From the NCBI RefSeq assembly GCF_025215495.1, contig NZ_CP104302.1, positions 1,116,001 through 1,180,000 of the forward strand: DNA of 64,000 bases, read 5' to 3'. This document shows positions 58,138 through 64,000 of the stretch, one piece after another. Both the position numbers and the translations under genes were made by a program. The notes under the pieces were generated by a model. The model did not search any database, had not been told where the DNA came from, and saw only the letters and a list, made by a program, of their open reading frames with translations. Position 1 is the stretch's first letter. Every line of letters starts with the position of its first letter. This DNA is from Mycolicibacterium brumae (GTDB lineage Bacteria > Actinomycetota > Actinomycetes > Mycobacteriales > Mycobacteriaceae).

Positions 58138-59235
58138 TTGACCGTGAAACTTCCCCTGGTATTCGACGCGCCGCGGCGGGCCATGCCCCCGCGGCATTTC
58201 GCCGACCTCGACGAAGCCGGCCGGATCGAGGCCGTCACCGCGCTCGGGCTGCCCGCGTTCCGGGCCAAGCAGCTGGCCAACCAGTACTACGGCCGGCTGA
58301 CCGCCGATCCGGAGCTGATGACCGACCTGCCCGCCGCGGTCCGCGGCCAGGTCGGCGAGGCGCTGTTCCCGACGCTGCTCACGCCGCTGCGCCAGATCGA
58401 ATGCGACTCCGGGGAAACCCGCAAGACGCTGTGGCGGGCCGGGGACGGCACCACCTTCGAGTCGGTGCTGATGCGCTACCCGGACCGCACCACGGTGTGC
58501 ATCTCGTCACAGGCCGGCTGCGGAATGGCCTGCCCGTTCTGCGCGACGGGCCAGGGCGGCCTGACCCGCAACCTGTCGGCCGCGGAGATCCTGGAGCAGG
58601 TCCGCGACGCCGCCGCCACGTCCCGCGACCACGACGACCGGCTGTCCAACATCGTCTTCATGGGGATGGGGGAGCCGCTGGCCAACTACAACCGGGTGCT
58701 CTCGGTGGTGCGCCGGATCATCGCGCCGGCCCCGAACGGATTCGGCATCTCGGCGCGGTCGGTGACGGTGTCGACGGTGGGCCTTGCCCCGGCGATCCGC
58801 CGGTTGGCCGACGAGAAACTCGGGGTGACCCTGGCGCTGTCGCTGCACGCCCCCGACGACGAATTGCGCGACACCCTGGTGCCGGTCAACAACCGGTGGA
58901 AGGTGTCCGAGGCGCTGGACGCGGCCCGCTACTACGCCGATCAGACCGGGCGGCGGGTGTCGGTGGAGTACGCGTTGATCCGCGACGTCAACGACCAGCC
59001 GTGGCGGGCGGACCTGTTGGGCAAGAAGCTGCGCGCGGCGCTCGGGCCGCTGGTGCACGTGAACCTGATCCCGCTCAATCCCACCCCCGGCAGCAAGTGG
59101 GACGCCAGTCCCAAACCGGCCGAGCGGGAGTTCGTCCGCCGGATCCGGGAACAGGGCGTGACCTGCACGGTCCGCGACACCCGCGGGCAGGAGATCGCCG
59201 CCGCCTGCGGGCAACTCGCGGCCGAAACGGACTAG
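58138..59235 (+). CDS. rlmN: Dual-specificity rRNA/tRNA adenine C2-methyltransferase RlmN
   Basis: The 365-aa radical-SAM enzyme carries C128-x3-C132-x2-C135 (CGMACPFC) for the 4Fe-4S cluster, [12 protein letters not shown], and the methyl-carrying Cys in [12 protein letters not shown]. It methylates A2503 of 23S rRNA and A37 of some tRNAs. The start is TTG 58138, giving [10 protein letters not shown]; no ATG fits. Confidence 0.95.
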   Translation: MTVKLPLVFDAPRRAMPPRHFADLDEAGRIEAVTALGLPAFRAKQLANQYYGRLTADPELMTDLPAAVRGQVGEALFPTLLTPLRQIECDSGETRKTLWRAGDGTTFESVLMRYPDRTTVCISSQAGCGMACPFCATGQGGLTRNLSAAEILEQVRDAAATSRDHDDRLSNIVFMGMGEPLANYNRVLSVVRRIIAPAPNGFGISARSVTVSTVGLAPAIRRLADEKLGVTLALSLHAPDDELRDTLVPVNNRWKVSEALDAARYYADQTGRRVSVEYALIRDVNDQPWRADLLGKKLRAALGPLVHVNLIPLNPTPGSKWDASPKPAEREFVRRIREQGVTCTVRDTRGQEIAAACGQLAAETD

Positions 59236-59245
59236 CCGGACGATT

Positions 59246-59322
59246 CGTCAAAGTGTGCACGAAAACGCACGGCCAAACGGCAATGCGCCCTCGGCACCCC
59301 CGATTTCGCGCACACTTTGACG
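59246..59322. repeat. 77-bp palindromic element downstream of rlmN
   Basis: CGTCAAAGTGTGC (59246-59258) and GCACACTTTGACG (59310-59322) are perfect 13-bp inverted arms. Extended to 22 bp (59246-59267 and 59301-59322) they differ at two positions. The 33-bp centre is not obviously coding. It may act as a terminator for the pyrH-rlmN run or be a small mobile palindrome. Confidence 0.75.
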
Positions 59323-59343
59323 CGGACGCGGAGCCGTCAACGA

Positions 59344-59460
59344 GCCCGCTGCGCAAAACCTCCGCAGGCTCCGGTTTCGCTTGCGACCCAGCGGCGTCTG
59401 ATGCGCTGGGCCCGCTGCGCAAAACCTCCGCAGGCTCCGGTTTCGCTTGCGACCCAGCGG
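59344..59460. repeat. Two identical 51-bp palindromic repeats, 66-bp period
   Basis: Positions 59344-59394 and 59410-59460 are identical over 51 bp. Each copy folds through CCGCTG/CAGCGG ends, CGCAA/TTGCG and AAACC/GGTTT around a TCCGCAGGCTCC loop, so each is a hairpin. The second copy ends exactly against the stop codon (59461) of the DUF2631 gene. The rest of this convergent gap holds the 77-bp palindrome. Confidence 0.85.
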
Positions 59461-59715
59461 CTAGCGGATCCAGCCGCGGCTGCGGCCCACCCAGTCGCGG
59501 ATCAGGACGACCGAGGCCAGGATCGCGAAGGCGATGACCCAGATGTCTTCCACGTGACCGTGGTGGTTGCCGTGGGTGAAGGCCACCAGCAGGATGATCG
59601 CGCACAGCCCGGCCAGGTGCCAGCTGCGGTAATTGATCTTGCTCCAGCCCCACTTCGCGGAGGGGACGTCGGCGGTGTCGACCTCGTCCAAACGCTGCAC
59701 CTCGGTGCTGACCAC
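59461..59715 (-). CDS. DUF2631 small membrane protein
   Basis: The 84-aa protein has two hydrophobic helices, about residues 32-46 (WHLAGLCAIILLVAF) and 57-73 (IWVIAFAILASVVLIRDW), separated by a His-rich turn (THGNHHGHVED). It is an actinobacterial conserved membrane protein of unknown function. GTG 59715 is used. It is convergent with rlmN and divergent from dxr. Confidence 0.8.
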   Translation of the reverse strand: MVSTEVQRLDEVDTADVPSAKWGWSKINYRSWHLAGLCAIILLVAFTHGNHHGHVEDIWVIAFAILASVVLIRDWVGRSRGWIR

Positions 59716-59813
59716 GGCGTCTCCTCACAATCAGGGCTGATCCTTGCGGGCACATCATTCTGACACACCCGTCGCACACTCACGCCGCGGTATGACGGGC
59801 GGCCGCGAGACGG

Positions 59814-59819
59814 CACAAT
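59814..59819 (+). promoter_or_regulatory. Possible -10 of dxr (leaderless start)
   Basis: CACAAT ends 6 nt before GTG 59826; the same hexamer is proposed at rplS. There is no Shine-Dalgarno, so the transcript may be leaderless. The match is weak. Confidence 0.3.
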
Positions 59820-59825
59820 AGAACG

Positions 59826-61049
59826 GTGACTTCGCGCAAACGGGTGCTGGTGCTGGGCAGCACCGGGTCGATCGGCACCCAGGCCCTAGAGGTGATCGCG
59901 GCCAACCCGGACCGGTTCGAGTTGGTGGGCCTGGCCGCCGGGGGCGGCAACGCCGACCTGCTGGCCGCCCAGCGCGCCCGGACCGGCGTCGGCAACGTCG
60001 CGCTGGCCGACCCGGACGCCGCGGCGCGGATCGGCGACGTGTCGTTCGCCGGGCCTGAGGCCGCCACCCGACTGGTGCAGGAGACCGAGGCCGACGTGGT
60101 GCTCAACGCCTTGGTCGGCGCGCTCGGACTAGCGCCGACGCTGGCCGCGCTGCGCAGCGGCGCGCGGCTGGCGCTGGCCAACAAGGAATCCCTGGTCGCC
60201 GGCGGTCCGCTGGTGACCGCCGCGGCGGCGCCCGGGCAGATCGTCCCGGTGGACTCCGAGCACTCCGCGCTGGCCCAGTGCCTACGCGGCGGCCGCGCCG
60301 ACGAGGTCGCCAAGCTGGTGCTGACCGCCTCCGGCGGCCCGTTCCGCGGCTGGGCGGCCGCCGACCTGCAGACCGTCACCCCCGAACAGGCCGGCGCGCA
60401 CCCGACCTGGTCGATGGGCCCGATGAACACGCTGAACTCCGCGTCGCTGGTCAACAAGGGCCTCGAGCTCATCGAGACCCACCTGCTGTTCGGCGTCGAC
60501 TACGACCGCATCGACGTGGTGGTGCACCCGCAGTCCATCGTGCACTCGATGGTCACCTTCACCGACGGGTCGACGCTGGCCCAGGCCAGCCCGCCGGATA
60601 TGAAACTGCCCATCGCGTTGGCGCTGGGCTGGCCGGACCGGGTGCCCGGCGCCACCGCGGCGTGCGACTTCAGCACCGCCGCCAGCTGGGAATTCGAGCC
60701 GCTGGACAACACGGTCTTCCCGGCGGTGGACCTGGCCCGGGCCGCCGGGCGCGCCGGCGGCTGCCTGACCGCGGTGTACAACGCCGCCAACGAGGAGGCC
60801 GCCGAAGCGTTCCTGGCGGGGCGGATCAGCTTCCCGGCGATCGTGGAAACCGTCGCCGACGTGCTGGCGGCCGCCGACGCCTGGTCGGCCGCACCGGCTA
60901 CCGTGGAGGATGTGCTCGACGCCCAGGATTGGGCGCGAGGGACCGCACAGAAGTTGCTCGCGACGCTGCCGGCGCCGCAACCTGGCGTCGCGCAGCCCGC
61001 GGCGCACCCACAGAGCGCCTCGGCGCAGGAGGTTCTGACCACCCGATGA
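59826..61049 (+). CDS. dxr: 1-deoxy-D-xylulose 5-phosphate reductoisomerase
   Basis: The 407-aa enzyme has [12 protein letters not shown] for [29 protein letters not shown] with the metal ligands, [11 protein letters not shown] and [24 protein letters not shown]. It makes MEP, the first committed step to isoprenoids by the non-mevalonate route; IspG two genes on belongs to the same route. Its stop overlaps the rip1 ATG by 4 nt. Confidence 0.97.
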   Translation: MTSRKRVLVLGSTGSIGTQALEVIAANPDRFELVGLAAGGGNADLLAAQRARTGVGNVALADPDAAARIGDVSFAGPEAATRLVQETEADVVLNALVGALGLAPTLAALRSGARLALANKESLVAGGPLVTAAAAPGQIVPVDSEHSALAQCLRGGRADEVAKLVLTASGGPFRGWAAADLQTVTPEQAGAHPTWSMGPMNTLNSASLVNKGLELIETHLLFGVDYDRIDVVVHPQSIVHSMVTFTDGSTLAQASPPDMKLPIALALGWPDRVPGATAACDFSTAASWEFEPLDNTVFPAVDLARAAGRAGGCLTAVYNAANEEAAEAFLAGRISFPAIVETVADVLAAADAWSAAPATVEDVLDAQDWARGTAQKLLATLPAPQPGVAQPAAHPQSASAQEVLTTR

Positions 61050-62275
61050 TGTTCGTTCTGGGCATCGTGCTGTTCGCCCTGGCCATCCTGGTCTCGGTGG
61101 CGCTGCACGAATGCGGCCACATGTGGGTCGCCCGCGCCACCGGTATGAAAGTGCGCCGCTATTTCGTCGGTTTCGGGCCCACGCTGTGGTCGACCAAGCG
61201 GCCCAACTCCCTCGGCGAGACCGAGTACGGCGTCAAGGCCATCCCGCTCGGCGGATTCTGCGACATCGCCGGCATGACCGCGGTCGACGAGATCGCGCCC
61301 GAGGACAAGCCGTACGCCATGTACCGGCAGAAGGTGTGGAAGCGCGTCGCGGTGCTGTTCGCCGGGCCGGCGATGAACTTCATCATCGGATTGGTGCTCA
61401 TCTACGGCATCGCGCTGACCTGGGGCCTGCCGAACCTCAACCCGCCGAAGGCGGCGATCGTCGGGAGCACCACCTGCGTCTCCGACGAGGTGACCCGCGG
61501 CGAACTGGCCGAATGCGACGGGACCGGGCCCGCCGCGGCCGCCGGGATCGCCGAGGGCGACACCATCGTCAAGGTCGGCGACACCCCCGTCGGCGACTTC
61601 GACGAGCTGGTCGAGGCGGTCCGCGGCGCTCACGGCCCCACCGAGTTCGTCGTGCAGCGTCCCGACGGCGGCGGCGAGTACACCACCGTCGTGAATGTCA
61701 CCGAGGCCAAACGCTGGACCAAGACCGGCGACGCCGAGCCTGCCCAGACCACCGTCGGCGCCATCGGCGTCGGCCCGGCGCGCGTCGAGCCGACGCAGTA
61801 CAACGTGCTCACCGCGGTCCCGGGGACCCTGGTGTTCACCAAGGACATGACCGTCGAACTGGGCAAGGCGATGGCCAAGATCCCCACCAAGGTCGGCGCG
61901 CTGGCGCGCTCCATCGGCGGCGGGGAACGCGACCCAGAGACCCCGATCAGCGTGGTCGGCGCCACCATCATCGGTGGGGACACCGTCGACCAGGGCCTGT
62001 GGGTGCTGTTCTGGATGTTCCTGGCGCAGCTGAACTTCGTGCTCGGCGCGATCAACCTGGTGCCGCTGCTGCCGTTCGACGGCGGGCATATCGCGGTGGC
62101 CACCTACGAGAAGCTGCGCAATATGGTCCGCAAGGCCCGGGGGTTGCTGCCCGGCGGCCCGGTGGACTACATGAAACTGATGCCCGCGACGTATGTGGTG
62201 CTGGCATTGGTGGTCGGATACATGCTGTTGACCGTGACCGCGGACCTGGTCAACCCGATCAGGCTCTTCCAGTAG
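61046..62275 (+). CDS. rip1: Site-2 zinc metalloprotease Rip1 (RseP-like)
   Basis: The 409-aa intramembrane protease has the zinc motif H21-E22-C-G-H25 in the first helix, a PDZ domain (about residues 125-205: [22 protein letters not shown]), and [11 protein letters not shown] in a later helix with the third zinc ligand. Rip1 of mycobacteria cleaves anti-sigma factors (recalled). ATG 61046 overlaps dxr; a second ATG follows directly. ispG begins 9 nt later. Confidence 0.95.
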   Translation: MMFVLGIVLFALAILVSVALHECGHMWVARATGMKVRRYFVGFGPTLWSTKRPNSLGETEYGVKAIPLGGFCDIAGMTAVDEIAPEDKPYAMYRQKVWKRVAVLFAGPAMNFIIGLVLIYGIALTWGLPNLNPPKAAIVGSTTCVSDEVTRGELAECDGTGPAAAAGIAEGDTIVKVGDTPVGDFDELVEAVRGAHGPTEFVVQRPDGGGEYTTVVNVTEAKRWTKTGDAEPAQTTVGAIGVGPARVEPTQYNVLTAVPGTLVFTKDMTVELGKAMAKIPTKVGALARSIGGGERDPETPISVVGATIIGGDTVDQGLWVLFWMFLAQLNFVLGAINLVPLLPFDGGHIAVATYEKLRNMVRKARGLLPGGPVDYMKLMPATYVVLALVVGYMLLTVTADLVNPIRLFQ

Positions 62276-62284
62276 GGGCAGGCG

Positions 62285-63457
62285 ATGAACATCGGTCTAG
62301 GGCTTCCGTCGGCGCCGCCGCCGGTGCTGGCCCCGCGGCGCAAGACCCGTCAGCTGATGGTCCGCGACGTCGGCGTCGGCAGCGACCACCCGATCTCGGT
62401 GCAGTCGATGTGCACCACCAAGACCCACGACGTGAACTCCACGCTGCAGCAGATCGCCCAGCTGACCGCGTCGGGCTGCGACATCGTCCGGGTGGCCTGC
62501 CCCCGGCAGGAGGACGCCGACGCGCTCGCCGAGATCGTGCGGCATTCGAACCTGCCGGTGATCGCCGACATCCACTTCCAGCCCAAGTACATCTTCGCCG
62601 CGATCGACGCCGGCTGCGCGGCCGTGCGGGTCAACCCCGGCAATATCAAGGAGTTCGACGGCCGGGTCGCCGAGGTCGCCAAGGCCGCCGGGGCGGCGCA
62701 CGTCCCCATCCGGATCGGCGTCAACGCCGGATCGCTGGACAAGCGGTTCCTGGAGAAGTACGGCAAGGCCACCCCGGAGGCGCTGGTCGAATCCGCGCTC
62801 TGGGAGGCCTCGCTGTTCGAGGAGCACGGCTTCGGCGACATCAAGATCAGCGTCAAGCACAACGACCCGGTGGTGATGGTGGAGGCGTACCGGCAGTTGG
62901 CCGCGGCCTGCGACTACCCGCTGCACCTCGGGGTCACCGAGGCCGGACCGGCCTTCCAGGGCACCATCAAATCCGCCGTCGCGTTCGGCGCGCTGCTGGC
63001 CGAGGGCATCGGCGACACCATCCGGGTGTCGCTGTCCGCGCCGCCGGTCGAAGAGGTCAAGGTCGGCAACCAGATCCTGGAATCGCTGAACCTGCGCCCG
63101 CGCGGCCTGGAGATCGTGTCCTGCCCGTCCTGCGGCCGCGCCCAGGTCGACGTGTACACGCTGGCCAACCAGGTGACCGCCGGGCTGGAGGGCCTGGAGG
63201 TGCCGCTGCGGGTGGCGGTGATGGGATGCGTGGTGAACGGCCCCGGCGAGGCCCGGGAAGCCGACCTCGGGGTGGCCTCCGGAAACGGCAAGGGCCAGAT
63301 TTTCGTCAAGGGCGAGGTCATCAAGACCGTGCCCGAGGCGCTGATCGTGGAGACGCTCATCGAGGAGGCGCTGCGGCTGGCCGAGGAGATGGGCCAGGCG
63401 GTCGACACCGGGGACGGCCCAAGCGCCAGCGGCACGCCGATCGTCACCGTAAGCTGA
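62285..63457 (+). CDS. ispG: 4-hydroxy-3-methylbut-2-enyl diphosphate synthase
   Basis: The 390-aa enzyme shows [45 protein letters not shown], and cluster Cys in [10 protein letters not shown] and [12 protein letters not shown]. It makes HMBPP from MEcPP with a 4Fe-4S cluster. The dxr-rip1-ispG arrangement places the membrane protease between two MEP-pathway genes, as in M. tuberculosis (recalled). Confidence 0.97.
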   Translation: MNIGLGLPSAPPPVLAPRRKTRQLMVRDVGVGSDHPISVQSMCTTKTHDVNSTLQQIAQLTASGCDIVRVACPRQEDADALAEIVRHSNLPVIADIHFQPKYIFAAIDAGCAAVRVNPGNIKEFDGRVAEVAKAAGAAHVPIRIGVNAGSLDKRFLEKYGKATPEALVESALWEASLFEEHGFGDIKISVKHNDPVVMVEAYRQLAAACDYPLHLGVTEAGPAFQGTIKSAVAFGALLAEGIGDTIRVSLSAPPVEEVKVGNQILESLNLRPRGLEIVSCPSCGRAQVDVYTLANQVTAGLEGLEVPLRVAVMGCVVNGPGEAREADLGVASGNGKGQIFVKGEVIKTVPEALIVETLIEEALRLAEEMGQAVDTGDGPSASGTPIVTVS

Positions 63458-63506
63458 GGGGTGGCCTGCTGGGAGCTGGCCTAACGCCGTGGGGAAAGAA
63501 GTGCTG

Positions 63507-64000
63507 ATGTCGGCGCCACCGTTCCATCGTCTCGTCGACGAGCGACGGGTGTCGGTGGTGCGCGACGCGGCCGCGGTCGCGCGGGTGTTCGCCGCCGACC
63601 CGGTGGCCTGCTGCATGGTCGCCGCCCGGGTGGCCGACCACGGCATCAGCCCGGCCGCCATCGGCGGGGAGCTGTGGACCCGCCGGCGCGTCGAGGAGTC
63701 GCTGTGCTTCTCCGGGCCCAACCTCATCCCGCTGCGCGGCGCGATCACCGATCTGCACGCCTTCGCCGACAAGGCGTCCTCCGCTCCGCGGCGCTGTTCC
63801 TCGGTGGTCGGCCCGGTGGACCTGGTGCTGCCGATGTGGCAGCGGCTGGCGCAGGTGTGGGGCCCGGCCCGGGATGTTCGGGACAATCAGCCGCTGCTGG
63901 CGCTGTCCGGCGAGCCCGCGTGCGCCCCGGACCCGCTGGTGCGCCGGGTCCGGATCGAGGAGCTCGACGCCTACCTGGTCGCGGCGGTGGACATGTTCAT
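63507..64000 (+). CDS. GNAT-family acetyltransferase, N-terminal part (runs off the window)
   Basis: The frame from ATG 63507 (MSAPPFHRLVDERRVSVVRD) stays open to the window end (164 residues). The visible part is an N-terminal DUF4081-like domain with DPVACCMVAARVADHGI, GELWTRRRVEESLCFSGPNLIPLRG and the linker RRVRIEELDAYLVAAVDMF that leads into the GNAT fold. It matches the gene after ispG in M. tuberculosis (Rv2867c, recalled). GTG 63501, two codons earlier, is an alternative start; GGGGAAAGAA is the RBS. Confidence 0.85.
   Translation, partial: MSAPPFHRLVDERRVSVVRDAAAVARVFAADPVACCMVAARVADHGISPAAIGGELWTRRRVEESLCFSGPNLIPLRGAITDLHAFADKASSAPRRCSSVVGPVDLVLPMWQRLAQVWGPARDVRDNQPLLALSGEPACAPDPLVRRVRIEELDAYLVAAVDMF

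Noticed and set aside
59317..59763. 148-codon plus-strand ORF with an internal repeat
   Set aside because: It results from translating the 51-bp palindromic repeats and the antisense of the DUF2631 gene.

Overview
This is a high-GC, gene-dense chromosomal segment from a mycobacterium, most likely a fast-growing Mycolicibacterium-type species. I infer this from gene order, which follows (from memory) the M. tuberculosis block Rv2969c to Rv2867c: DsbA/VKOR, rsmD, coaD, sepIVA, rnc, mutM, smc, ftsY, amtB-glnB-glnD, ffh, rpsP-rimM-trmD, rplS-lepB-rnhB, yraN-comM-dprA, viuB, xerC, rpsB-tsf, amiC, pyrH-frr-cdsA-rlmN, dxr-rip1-ispG. Further support comes from the many leaderless-looking starts (a TANNNT hexamer 6-8 nt before ATG/GTG), a GlnR operator, an IdeR-like box, and a DUF222/HNH (13E12-type) gene.

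Layout. 1-5.3 kb is accessory: a gene tail, a DUF222/HNH protein, a secreted DUF1524 nuclease, an FMN reductase, a GNAT enzyme and an HSL-type esterase. 5.3-18.7 kb is core: extracytoplasmic disulfide formation, a free 74-aa biotinyl domain where pyruvate carboxylase is expected, rRNA and CoA genes, septation, RNase III and DNA repair, a frameshifted CocE/NonD hydrolase, then smc and ftsY. 18.7-22.4 kb holds an interspersed repeat cluster and the fdhF-fdhD formate dehydrogenase pair. 22.4-29.5 kb is the nitrogen operon amtB-glnB-glnD behind two GlnR boxes, then ffh and an amidohydrolase. 29.5-33.6 kb has a 50-bp-period repeat array, two tandem D,D-carboxypeptidases and a CysJ-like flavoprotein behind an IdeR-like site. 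33.7-43 kb is translation, secretion, RNase HII and DNA-uptake genes. 43.5-48 kb is a second accessory island: an SDR and a kinase-HAD phosphatase-LacI operon diverging from a pair of palindromic operators, then a TetR/enoyl-CoA hydratase pair. 48-64 kb returns to core genes: siderophore-interacting protein, XerC, ribosomal S2 and EF-Ts, UMP kinase, RRF, CdsA, RlmN and the non-mevalonate enzymes Dxr and IspG flanking the Rip1 site-2 protease.

No tRNA, rRNA, CRISPR array or intact transposase was seen. The most unusual material is non-coding: (i) two related repeat clusters (18.77-19.0 kb and 29.67-30.12 kb), each with inverted halves, each in a convergent intergenic region and built from the same two short motifs; (ii) three copies of a 63-nt MIRU-like element that encodes a 20-residue peptide and couples by ATGA overlap to coaD, the KH-domain gene and a DUF2469 gene; (iii) palindromic repeats downstream of rlmN. 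I found no convincing new defence or biosynthetic system. Protein assignments rest on motif reading only.
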